A DNA stretch of 30,389 nucleotides. It comes from Funneliformis mosseae. Taxonomy: Eukaryota; Glomeromycota; Glomeromycetes; Glomerales; Glomeraceae. Location of the stretch: NCBI GenBank assembly GCA_910592005.1, contig CAJVPP010000536.1:1-30389 (forward strand). Reading direction: 5' to 3'. Of the stretch, positions 21,886-30,389 are shown one piece after another. Position numbers and translations under genes: made by a program. The notes under the pieces are model-generated. The model did no database searches, was not told the DNA's origin, and saw nothing but the letters and a program-made list of their open reading frames with translations. How positions within the stretch are numbered: position 1 is the first letter of the stretch; every line of letters begins with the position of its first letter.

Positions 21886-22803
21886 TTTTAAATGAATGAT
21901 AAGAAAATAGTTCAAATAAAGGGATTGAAGTTATCATTCTAAAAGAACAATAAAAAATCATTCAATTGGAATGATTAAATTATCATTCTAAAAGAACGAT
22001 AAAAATTCATTCAATTAGAATAATTAAATTATCATTTTAAAAGAATGATAAAAGGATAGTTTGATTAAAATGATTAAATTATTGTTCTAAATGAACAATA
22101 AAAGAATTTTTCATTTAAAATAATTGAATTATCATTCTAAATAAACAATAAAAAAATCGTTCAATTAGAATAATGAAATTATCATTCAAAACAAATGATA
22201 AAAAAATCATTCAATTGAAATGATTGAAATTATCATTCCAAAAGAATAATAAAAGAATCATTCATTTAGAATGATTAAAGTTATCATTCTAAATGAATGA
22301 TAAGAAAATCATTTGATTGGAATGATAAAAGTTATCATTTCAAACGAATGATAAGAAAATTATTTAATTATAATGATTAAATTATCATTTTAAAAGAATG
22401 ATAAAAGGATCGTTTAATTGGAATGATTAAATTATCATTCCAAAAGAACAATAAAAGGATTGTTCAATTAGAACAATTAAATTATCATTCTAAAAAAATG
22501 ATAAAAGGATTATTTGATTAGAACAATTAAATTATCATTCTAAAAGGATAATAAAAAAATCGTTCAATTAGAACAATTGAAATTATCATTCCAAACAAAT
22601 GATAAAAGAATCGTTTGATTGAAATGATTAAATTATTGTTCTAAAAGAATAATAAAAGTATCATTCATTTGAAATAATTGAAGTTATCATTCCAAATAAA
22701 TGATAAGAAAATTGTTTGATTGAAACAATTAAATTATCATTCCAAAAGAATGATAAAAGGATTGTTTAATTAAAACAATAAAAGAATTGTTCAATTAGAA
22801 TGA
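21886..22803. repeat. Satellite F: 49-50 bp unit of two back-to-back hairpins
   Basis: TTATCATTCT-type landmarks are at 21931, 21980, 22029, 22079 and 22129, giving 49-50 bp spacing and about eighteen copies. Each unit contains ATCATTCTAAAAGAATGAT and AATCGTTCAATTAGAACGAT, both self-complementary. The architecture and words match the 50-bp satellite at 29092-29690. Confidence 0.85.
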
Positions 22804-23172
22804 TCTAAAATTTCAGATTAATTCAAAATTTTCAGTTCAAATTAGATTTATAATCTGAAAATATCTGAACTGAACCAAAATTTTTGGATTAAATTTTTTG
22901 CAATCCAAAATTAAACTGAAATTGATCTGAACCGAAAATTTTCAGATTAATCTGAATCATTCAGAGTCTTAGCTACAGTTTTAAGACTGCAAGTTCTAAT
23001 TTCTATAGAACTGTAATCTTAGAACTGCAGTCTTATAATTCAAAAGACTTTAAACTAGATCAGACTTCATAGAATTATTTAAGACTTAATTCTATAGGAC
23101 TTTTTAATATTTCTAAGTATAATAAATGCATTATACCTAAGGAATGATAAAACTATAATTTTTTAAAAATGA
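22804..23172. repeat. Mirrored right flank of the satellite nest: C, then B, then A
   Basis: 22804-22965 repeats the CTGAAC/CAGATTAATCTGA family. 22966-23100 repeats the AAGACTGCAAGTTCTAATTT / GAACTGCAGTCTTAT family. 23101-23172 repeats ATACCTAAGGAATGATAAAA. The order A-B-C on the left is repeated as C-B-A here with junctions in inverse orientation. Confidence 0.7.
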
Positions 23173-23411
23173 TTAGGGTATCTAGGAATATATGATACAA
23201 ATATATATGTATATTTTAAGATTTTTTCACATATATTATGTATCATATATTTTATAAAAAATCACATAAAATATGCATACACATATTCTACAATAAATAT
23301 AATTGGTTAATCATAATCGTTAATCATAATCATAAATCTAATTATGAAAAATATTGTCAATCATCATCGCTTTTTTTTATAATGGTAATAGCAATCGAAA
23401 GGATTAATTTT
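23173..23411. other. Spacer with a perfect 12-bp inverted repeat
   Basis: ATATATGATACA (23188-23199) is exactly complementary to TGTATCATATAT (23239-23250). It lies between the satellite nest and the hAT remnant and may belong to the 5' end of that element. No gene seen. Confidence 0.45.
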
Positions 23412-25290
23412 ATGCAAAAATATAAAGATAACTACTATATTAGTAGTGCTATAATATTTTATAAATTTTGTAATATAACGATTAATCATAAAAATAAATC
23501 AAAAGTTGATTAACATTTGAGAACAAATAAATATAAAAATTACAAAACTTCAATAAAATAAAGAAATAATATATCATAATAACAATCCACACTTGAAACC
23601 TTTAAACATACATTTTCTGAGAGAGATAAACTTAATTTAGAATTAGTTAAAGCCTTTATCGCAGCTGATATTTCATTAGAAAAAGTTAATAAATTAAGAT
23701 CTTTTTTTTATAAATTTTGTAAAAATAATATGTTTTATTATTGATTATTAATTTTTTTTTATTTTATTATCATTATTAATTATTTATTATAATTTTATTA
23801 GGTGGAACAATTGTGGGTGCTAATCAACTATGTGAAAAATTTTTATCAAAGTCTATAATTAAGAAATTGAAAAATTAAATATGTTATTAAAAAATAAAAA
23901 AATATGTATTATAGTAAATAAAACTACTAATACTTGTAAAAAGGCAGCAATTAATGTAATTTTTACTTTTAAAAACTAAATAAAATTAGTTGCTACAGAA
24001 TATGTTATTATAGCAAATAATATAACAATATCATAAATAATTTTATTTTCACTTTAAAAATATCAAATTTCTTTTGATAATATATTACTTATTATCACTG
24101 ATAATGACAGTTATATGATCAAAACATTTAAAAATTTATCATCAATTATGTCACAAATGAAACATAACAATTGTCTTGCACATATTATGAATTTAGTTGG
24201 AGAATGTTAGATAGATTTTCTTTTTTTCAACTTCTTAATACCATTACTTCAAATATTAAAAGTAGTTTTATTCATAATTCAGCAAGAAAAAGAATATAGA
24301 TTAACTATCTTTCTACAATGCTGTTAATAATCCTTCTTTACCTCCCTTTTTTAAAATTCTAGTAAAAAATTCTAATTTTAATATTACCTTACTACTATTA
24401 TAAATAAAAATTAGTGTAGTTAGTTTAGATTTGTATTTTGGCTTAGTGATTATATTCCATATATTATACCATTTTTTATTAAAGAAGAAAAATTGGATAA
24501 TAATAGTAAAGCAGTTTGTGATTTAGCAAAGATATTTTAAGATTTAATAGCAGTTTTTAATTTTGAAATTATGGCTCTTTTTATTAAATTTAATTTAAAC
24601 CAATAAATGAATTTTTAAATTAATTATTAAATTATATAACATTAAATTAAATTATTAATTAACTTTATTTTATTTAGTTTTATTTCTGATTTGGAATTTT
24701 TTAAATTAGAAATAAATCTTTAGCAGCTTTTATTGCCAATTGTGTGAACTAAACTTAAGCTATATTAGAATATAATGTAAATGATCTGCTAATTTCATCA
24801 GAAATAATTACAAATGTAATTATAATAATATTGATCCTTTGGAATTTAAACCTCATTTTAAACAAATATATTAAATTGCATTAAACAAATAAAATAAGTA
24901 TATTTAACATCATTCAGCATTACCTTTATTTAGAGATATTTAATGTTTTGATCACTGGTTTATTCATTCATAAATTAATAGACAAAATATTTTATTATAT
25001 ACTAATATAATTAAATTTTAAAATTCTATAAATGTTTTATAAGATGAATGAAGTATTTAAGTAGATTAAAAGAAGTAAATGAAGAAGGAGAATTGGATTT
25101 AAATAAATATTAGAAAGAAAAAAGTTTATTATTACCCAAATTTATCAAAAATAACATTGATTTATATTTGGTTACCAGTAGTTGGAGTAAATATAGAGTG
25201 CAGTTTTTCTAATTATAATATTTTAAGTGAAAGAAGAATGCATCTTCTGAAAAATCTATTTCAATACTTAATTTTTTATATTATAATAAA
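23412..25290 (+). pseudogene. hAT-superfamily transposase, degenerate
   Basis: ATG at 23412 leads into a decayed zinc-finger-like start (FYKFCNITINHKNKSKVD*H then LRTNKYKN). STLETFKHTFSERDKLNLEL and VKAFIAADISLEKVNKLR follow. The catalytic start, normally VDETTDNC, reads VNKTTNTC (about 23905-23935). TDNDSYMIKTFKNLSS, MKHNNCLAHIMNLVGEC*ID, SSFIHNSARKRI*INYLST and HHSALPLFRDI*CFDHWFIH continue the core. The C-terminal hAT dimerisation motif is IYIWLPVVGVNIECSFSNYN then ILSERR. The family and order of blocks are clear. Trp codons are stops at GEC*ID, RI*INYL and NKY*KEK; Gln sites are TAA. Probable introns lie near 23705-23800 and 24610-24678. Several frameshifts. Not functional. Confidence 0.8.
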
Positions 25291-25443
25291 AATAAATAAA
25301 TTGATTTTTTTTTGCGAATCATTTTTACTTTAATAATTTTACCTAAAATTTAAAAATTTAAACATAATTTTTACTAGAATTATGAACATATATTATCACA
25401 TATTTTATTTATTAACACATATATATTTTGAGATTTATCATTA

Positions 25444-25775
25444 CATATTTTTGGATACCTTAAAAATGATAATAATATTATATTTTAAATACGATAAAAT
25501 ATTATATATTAGGAATAATAAAATATTATATTTAAGAAATAATAAATGCATTATATCTGAGAAATAATAATACTATTAGACTTTAAAAATAATAAAACAT
25601 CGTACTTTAAGAAATAATAAAAATATTGTACTTAAGGAATGATAATATTATCAGACTTTAAGAATAATAAAACATTGTACTTTAAGAAATAATAAAAATA
25701 TTGTACTTAAGAAATAATAATAATATTATATCTAAATAACAATAATATGATTGTATCTTTAGAATGATAATATTG
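25444..25775. repeat. Satellite A, third locus
   Basis: Units such as TATTATATTTAAGAAATAAT and TTGTACTTAAGGAATGATAA recur with roughly 20-27 bp spacing, in the same family as 19838-20553. A longer sub-unit of about 65 bp (ATCAGACTTTAAGAATAATA / ACATTGTACTTTAAGAAATA) is visible at 25580-25710. Confidence 0.7.
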
Positions 25776-25985
25776 TTCTAATCAGATGTCAATCAGCTAT
25801 AAATAAGATAGATCAAATTATAGCTGATTTTTAATGTATATCAATTAACTATAAGTATAAAATTGACTATAAATAAGATAGATTAAATTTTAGTTGATTA
25901 TTGACTGATTTTTGATAATTTACCAATTTTAGATTGATTTAGGCTGATTTTTCACATATCTGATTTTTTTGATTTTGACTAGTAA
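25776..25985. repeat. Short field related to the 10.4-10.9 kb repeat, inverse orientation
   Basis: Words such as TCAATCAGCTATAAATAAGA, AATTATAGCTGATTTTTAAT, TAGATTGATTTAGGCTGATT and CACATATCTGAT correspond, reverse-complemented, to AAATCAGCCTAAAATTAATC and ATCAGATATAGTC of 10440-10862. Copies are few and diverged. Confidence 0.45.
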
Positions 25986-26346
25986 AAGTTATTCTATTTA
26001 TATAAAATTAATTTATTATAATAACTATTTTCTATAAATTAAATAAAATATATTTAATAAAATAAAATAATAATGTAAAATAAATAATAAATATAATAAA
26101 AGTAATAAAAATAATAAAAACAATAAGATAAATTAAAAGAATTATATAACTAAAGAAATTTTAAATATTATAAACTTTAGTAAAAATAATAAGTTATATA
26201 GAATTTATAAAATAAATAATTACTGTTAATCATTATTATTAGATATAGTTGATAAATCCTTCAATATGAGATCATCATTGATTAACAAATCCTACATAAT
26301 ATTAAATAATATGTTAATTTTTTTTTTATTAACAATTTATATAATA
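25986..26346. other. AT-rich spacer
   Basis: AAT/AAAT microsatellite at about 26040-26130. A minus-strand stretch LLINDDLILKDLSTISNNND (about 26295-26235) looks protein-like but has no recognisable family. No gene is called. Confidence 0.4.
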
Positions 26347-27612
26347 CAGTAATGGTTATAAGTATTTGACCGCCCCAAATTATCCAAAATTATTATATAA
26401 CTACCCCTTAAATTTTTCAGAAATATAATATAACACAATACATGATCACCTGTAAATTTATAAGTATCAATAATACAAAAAAAAAATTTAGATGATCATC
26501 AAACTTTCGCTTGAAAAAATGGAACTCTCTTTAGAGAAATGATATGAAATTATCTTTTTACGTGAACACTCAGCTGGTCCAAAGTTTAGTTTTAGATTTA
26601 TTGCTAAACAGGTACGTTGTAGTAAATCTACAGCTATTTATTGAGTTAAAAGATATTATGAAAATTGGGATTTAAGTACTTTAAAAAGACCAGAGCGGCC
26701 TTGTGTAATATCTGCAAAACAAGATGATAAGATTGTAAGATGGCAAAGAAAGAACATAATATAACAGCCATTCAAATACAAGAAAAAATGGAAGAAAGAG
26801 GTATTGAGCTTAGTGTAGAAACAGTAAGGTGACGTCTTCGTAAGTCTGAAAGAAAGTTAAGTAATGAAATTTCTAAACCTTTACTTAAAGAAGACCATCG
26901 AAAGAAAAGGTTGCAATAGGTAAAAAAACATAAGAATTTTGATTGGAATCAATTTATTTTTACAGATAAGAGTACATTTCAATTATATACATCAAAAAAA
27001 AGGTTTGGCAGTTTCCTGGTAGAAAAAAGTGTTTCGTTCTGTTAAGCATTCACCAAAAGTCCATATTTAGGAATGTTTTTTTGCTTTTGGATTTGGTAAG
27101 CTATTTTGCTTTCAGAGGAATCTTAATGCTGAATTTATATATACTATTTATGAGAAGGGTCTTCTGGCTTCCACCTCTAAATTTTTTGGTGAAGATAACA
27201 TAGATTGGATCTTGCAAAAAGATAATGATCCAAAGCATCAATTAAAAATCACGAAAAAATAGAAGGAAGAAAATGTCATTGAGATACTTTTTTGGCCATC
27301 AATGTCTCCAGATCAAAACTCTATAGAAAATGTTTGGAGGTTAATAAAAATTAATATACAAAAAAAAAATTTGATTAATTAGAGGGTTAAAGGGAGAACT
27401 TACAAAAGAATGGAACTGATTATCATCTTTACTTATCGCGAATTTGGTAACTAGCATGAAAAGATGTATAGCTGCACTTATAGAGTTAGATAATGACTAC
27501 ATAATGTATTAATTTTAGTTAGTTGGTTATGTATTTTTTAAATAAAAAAAATTGTGAATTTACTTACTTGTAGCCAGAGTTAGAGGCAGTCGGATACTTA
27601 TAACCACTACTG
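26347..27612 (+). mobile_element. Tc1/mariner element with readable TIRs and TA target duplication
   Basis: The left end CAGTAATGGTTATAAGTAT followed by TTGAC and the inverse of the right end CAGTAGTGGTTATAAGTAT followed by CCGAC agree at 21 of 24 positions. TA dinucleotides flank both ends (26345-26346 and 27613-27614), the expected target duplication. Length is 1266 bp, normal for a single-gene Tc1/mariner transposon. It carries one degenerate transposase gene (26492-27512). The right end abuts a LINE remnant. Confidence 0.9.
26492..27512 (+). pseudogene. Tc1/mariner transposase (DD34E), degenerate
   Basis: The ATG at 26492 opens IIKLSLEKMELSLEK* and then YEIIFLREHSAGPKFSFRFI AKQVRCSKSTAIY, the first HTH. 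The linker LKRPERPCVISAKQDDKIV and EKMEERGIELSVETVR*RLR form the second HTH. The catalytic triad is still readable: FIFTDKSTFQLYT (first Asp; the usual TDES is TDKS), KDNDPKH (Asp codon at 27221) and PSMSPDQNSIENVW (Glu codon at 27326). Exactly 34 residues separate the last two, so DD34E. Stops replace Trp/Arg at EK*YE, IY*VKR, VR*RLR and Trp at LQ*VKKH. Frameshifts occur near 26755 and 27005. The C-terminus MKRCIAALIELDNDYIMY ends at 27512. Once about 340 residues; now inactive. Confidence 0.9.
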
Positions 27613-27616
27613 TACT

Positions 27617-28857
27617 ATGTTAATAAAATGGAAACTTAATGTACGCCTCAATTCTTTTATAATATTAGCATATATAGATGATACATTATGGATCACTGAA
27701 TCTAAATAATAACTCAACAAAATTATAAATATTGCTAACAGTTTTTATGACCTAAATAGCATTAAAGTGAATTGATCAAAATCAGATCTGTTGATTAACA
27801 TAAATATAATCCAAACTATCCAAACATATGTTAATAGTTCTATACATATGATTACTACCACTAGTCTTAAAAATTCAATTAGATACTTAGAGGTCTAGAT
27901 CTCGCTCAAATGTAATAAGATGTTTATTATCAAATAAACTGTCTAGGACGTAAAGTTCCCAGTGGCCACTTTGTTTACCAAAAAACTGACAGATAAACAA
28001 CTTATATACACGTTTAATATTGTTATAATACCTTATATTAAGTATTGTACACAACTGACTCACTTATCAAAAACACTTGCAGATTACATTATATGACCCT
28101 TCAGAACTTTACTAAAGAAAAAACTCTGTCTATCACGAGATACGCACTCTTGTCTCCTTCACTCAAAACTCTTTTATAAAGTAACGCATCTTTATCATAA
28201 GCACATGCAAGTCTTCAATGATGCCTTACTGATGTCTTTAAATAATACTGATCTATTAGGTTTATCCACTGATATATGGCTGCTATAACTGCAAGTTAAG
28301 AAATGGTTATCTACCACTACTTGAATGGTCTCACAAAAACTCAAAGTATTTTAATAACTGGATTTCAGCACTTTTATGTGATCTTAAATGCTTTAACATT
28401 AACTTATCCCTATCAGAATAATTTACTTATAGACTACAAGGTAGATTCATTACTATTCAGTCAATTATTCCATAAGACTACATGAAATTAGCCTTCTATT
28501 TGTTCAAATATTCCCTAATATTTGTGAAACAATTAGTTAGCTGAGATGAAAGATCATTATATACTGCTAAAAATCTGAGATATCTGTTATCAATCCCTAG
28601 AAAAAGACCATCTTTAAAATAATACCTCAAGGCTAAAAGTGTACTCAATGTTGACAAGCTCAACTCCTTGCTTGTAACTACAACATACTGATAAAGTATT
28701 ATTTATAGATTCCTAATGCTACCCTACAAGACAAAATAATAGTCCACTCATTTATCACATATTGGGATTGCAACGCTAATATAATGATAATAGGTTGTAT
28801 TCTAAAGATAGCAGGCAGTTTTGCTAATGTCATCCATTATACATATATCCACTCTTA
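27617..28857 (+). pseudogene. LINE (non-LTR) reverse transcriptase, 3' part, degenerate
   Basis: The frame begins inside the palm domain: FIILAYIDDTLWITES, a YIDD active-site box (27668 onward). Then IINIANSFYDLNSIKVN*SK matches the region after the box in fungal LINE polymerases. The thumb/connection follows in one frame with few stops: LTDKQLIYTFNIVIIPYIKY, TQLTHLSKTLADYII*PFRT, LLKKKLCLSRDTHSCLLHSK, HLYHKHMQVFNDALLMSLNN, TDLLGLSTDIWLL. Shifted frames continue with NWISALLCDLKCFNINLSLS, ERSLYTAKNLRYLLSIPRKR and LKAKSVLNVDKLNSLLVTTT. The last block, THLSHIGIAT / IMIIGCILKIAGSFANVIHY, precedes an RNase H domain in related proteins. The N-terminal endonuclease and fingers are missing: the left limit is the mariner insertion. 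The right part is cut by a satellite nest. Confidence 0.75.
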
Positions 28858-28861
28858 GAAT

Positions 28862-29035
28862 TCTGAATGAGTCGAGTCAAGTCAAGTTTAAAGATCAACT
28901 CTATTTGACTCTCTTTTTTCAAGTTGAGTCAAGTCAAATTTATTTTATAGAATCTTTCAATTTGATTTGATTTGAGTTATATAAATTTTAAACTCAACTC
29001 AATTTGAATCAACTCGATTTTACTCAATTCAATTT
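28862..29035. repeat. Satellite G, left arm (GAGTCAAGTC / GACTTGACTC family)
   Basis: GAGTCGAGTCAAGTCAAGTT, AAGTTGAGTCAAGTCAAATT, ACTCAACTCAATTTGAATCA and AACTCGATTTTACTCAATTC are tandem self-complementary words. The family reappears inverted at 29691-29850. A G-run (TTGGGGAGGGGGGAAAAG, about 29069-29086), unusual in this AT-rich window, marks the boundary with the inner array. Confidence 0.7.
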
Positions 29036-29091
29036 TGAAAAAAAATAATAAAAAAAAAATGAAAAGATTGGGGAGGGGGGAAAAGAGCGAA

Positions 29092-29690
29092 TGATTTGTT
29101 ATCGTTCAAGTTGAACAATTAAGATCATCGTTCAAGTCAAATAATTCATCATTGTTTTTCTTAAACAATAAAAAAAATCATTCAAGTTAAATGATTTGTT
29201 ATCGTTCTTCTTGAACAATAAAAAAAATTGTTCAAGTCAAACAATTCATCATTGTTCTTCTTAAACGATAAAAAAAATTGTTCAAGTCAAACGATTCATC
29301 ATTGTTCTTCTTAAATGATAAAAAAAATTATTCAAGTTGAACGATTCGTCATCATTCTTCTTGACCACTTTTTGGGTATAATTTGGAAAGCAAAAAATAT
29401 GAGAGTTTACGCCACCCCTTTATGGCTTAAAAAAATATCATTCAAGTTAAACAATTTATCATCATTTTTCTTGAACGATAAAAAAATCATTCAAGTTAAA
29501 CGATTCATCGTCGTTCTTCTTGAACGATAAAAAAAATCATTCAAGTCGAACGATTTGTTATTGTTCTTCTTGAACGATAAAAAAAATTGTTCAAGTTGAA
29601 CAATTTGTCATCATTCTTCTTGAACAATAAAAAAATCGTTCAAGTTAAACTATTTGTTATTATTCTTCTTGAACAATAAAAAAAATCATT
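29092..29690. repeat. 50-bp palindromic satellite (same family as satellite F), about eleven copies
   Basis: The ACRATAAAAAAA landmark falls at 29165, 29215, 29265 and 29315, an exact 50-bp period. Each unit holds AATCGTTCAAGTTGAACGAT and ATCGTTCTTCTTGAACGAT, two hairpins separated by CGTC and an A-run. One unit is interrupted by about 70 unique bases (29363-29432) containing TTTACGCCACCCCTTTATGG, probably a transposon-end fragment. Confidence 0.9.
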
Positions 29691-29850
29691 TAAGTCAACT
29701 TGAGTCAACTCGAATCAAGTTGAGTTAAATATTTAATTTAACTTGAATTTGACTTGACTCACAAATCATCGAATCAAAAAAATATAAACTTGACTCAATT
29801 TAAATTTGACTTAGCTTATCTGACTCGTGAGTTAACTCAACTCGTCTGAA
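29691..29850. repeat. Satellite G, right arm (inverse of the left arm)
   Basis: AAGTCAACTTGAGTCAACTC, CGAATCAAGTTGAGTTAAAT, ACTTGAATTTGACTTGACTC and GACTCGTGAGTTAACTCAAC repeat the same family as 28862-29035. The outer edge CAACTCGTCTGAAACTCT is roughly complementary to AGAATTCTGAATGAGTCGAG at the left edge, so the nest is an imperfect inverted repeat about 1 kb long. Confidence 0.7.
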
Positions 29851-29854
29851 ACTC

Positions 29855-30190
29855 TATCTACTCTACTGAGATAAGTCTGCATCAATATGATGGGTATTCA
29901 CTCAATAGGCCTACATTATTTAAGAGTAACTCTCCCAATCTTAAGAAATACAATTGTATAGTAATTATGTCCTTCAGTCTCTATGTGAAAATAGTACTCA
30001 AGGATACCTGAAAGTAATATATCAGCGCATTATTATTAATACTTATGAAGGATATTATATCTTACATTTTTAACTGTTTTTATAATAGTTTTTTCCAGTT
30101 ATCCCTGATTGATTTTTGCCACCCTGCACCTTCTACATTAATATCAAAGTTTATTATGTTACTATATAGTCACATCCTACTAACTCATTT
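29855..30190 (+). pseudogene. LINE remnant, continuation after the satellite nest
   Basis: Reading resumes with EISLHQYDGYSLNRPTLFKS, NSPNLKKYNCIVIMSFSLYV and later LSLIDFCHPAPSTLISKFIM. Composition (more C than surrounding repeats) is like the LINE part at 27617-28857. No RNase H motif could be proven. The link to the LINE is inferred from position and base use. Confidence 0.4.
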
Positions 30191-30228
30191 GTAATAATTT
30201 TCTGCTAATACATATTTAGAATTCTATA

Positions 30229-30389
30229 CAGACGATTCTCTTAAGGGAGGACCAGAAATGATGTCATTTGATTTTTTGGGATTTCCTCCCCCTCCTCCCT
30301 TGTCATAAAATTAAATAAGGAAATCATATAGTTTAATCACGTGACAATAATTTTAGCTTTGATCATAAAATTAAAAGTTTAATTTATTA
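30229..30389. mobile_element. Probable end of another TIR transposon running off the window
   Basis: After TA (30227-30228) the sequence CAGACGATTCTCTTAAGGGA begins like a Tc1/mariner terminus. Nine bases AAGGGAGGA (30243-30251) are exactly complementary to TCCTCCCTT (30293-30301). The C-rich tract TCCTCCCCCTCCTCCCTT stands out in the AT-rich window. A CACGTG-containing TAATCACGTGACAAT follows at about 30335. The partner end is outside the window. Confidence 0.4.

Noticed and set aside
21886..22803. CRISPR-like array (regular ~50-bp period)
   Set aside because: There are no unique spacers: the whole unit repeats and diverges gradually, it is palindromic throughout, and the context is a eukaryotic transposon graveyard without cas genes.
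24100..24200. A functional host gene around the clean HNNCLAHIMNLVGE stretch
   Set aside because: This is a conserved block of the hAT transposase, and flanking blocks of the same protein carry stops and a destroyed catalytic motif.
6320..25290. Alternative genetic code (TAA/TAG = Gln, TGA = Trp) explaining the frames broken by stops
   Set aside because: Expected Trp sites carry all three stop codons, TGG and CAA are still used in the same remnants, catalytic residues are also lost, and frameshifts are frequent. Decay explains all of this; recoding does not.
25382..25567. 61-codon plus-strand open frame
   Set aside because: It is A/T-only translation across the end of the hAT region and satellite A; composition explains it.
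28303..28485. 60-codon plus-strand open frame
   Set aside because: It is in the wrong frame of the LINE remnant; the family-like reading (NWISALLCDLKCFN) lies in another frame over the same bases.
29315..29530. 71-codon plus-strand open frame
   Set aside because: It is a translation of the 50-bp satellite, with no protein features.

Overview
The window looks like gene-poor, extremely AT-rich intergenic DNA from a eukaryote, most likely a fungus. The best guess is an arbuscular-mycorrhizal (Glomeromycotina, Rhizophagus/Gigaspora-like) genome. This rests on the mixture of transposon families whose remnants read like families I know from those genomes, on short 61-85 bp GT..AG introns inside the remnants, and on the base composition. 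The species is inference. No intact host gene, rRNA, tRNA or CRISPR array was found. No open frame longer than about 90 codons is a real complete gene.

Layout. 1-2.95 kb: a perfect inverted repeat, then a dead retrotransposon gag gene (minus strand) with an LTR-like leader. 3.1-5.5 kb: a dead DDE transposase gene with introns (minus). 6.3-8.2 kb: a dead pogo/Tigger transposase (plus). 8.3-9.5 kb: a short dispersed repeat and a 937-bp element with terminal inverted repeats. 10.0-11.6 kb: the N-terminal stump of a Tc1-like transposase and two tandem-repeat fields. 11.6-14.7 kb: two spliced gene remnants of unknown family (minus), one with a coiled coil and a 141-bp exon+intron unit repeated in tandem. 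16.7-18.1 kb: a second pogo-like transposase with a psq-type HTH (minus). 18.9-19.75 kb: a diverged copy of the repeated-exon gene start. 19.8-23.2 kb: a nest of palindromic satellites arranged like Russian dolls. 23.4-25.3 kb: a dead hAT transposase (plus). 26.3-27.6 kb: a Tc1/mariner element whose ends and TA duplication are still readable. 27.6-30.2 kb: a LINE reverse transcriptase remnant split by a second satellite nest. 30.2 kb to the end: the probable start of another TIR element.

Every recognisable reading frame is dead in the same way. Trp and Gln codons have become stops, and acidic catalytic residues have become Asn or Lys, all by C-to-T or G-to-A transitions, with extra single-base indels. 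This pattern resembles repeat-induced point mutation or deamination of methylated DNA. The most unusual structures are the two satellite nests, where self-complementary 30-60 bp repeats are nested with mirrored flanks, and the repeated exon+intron units.
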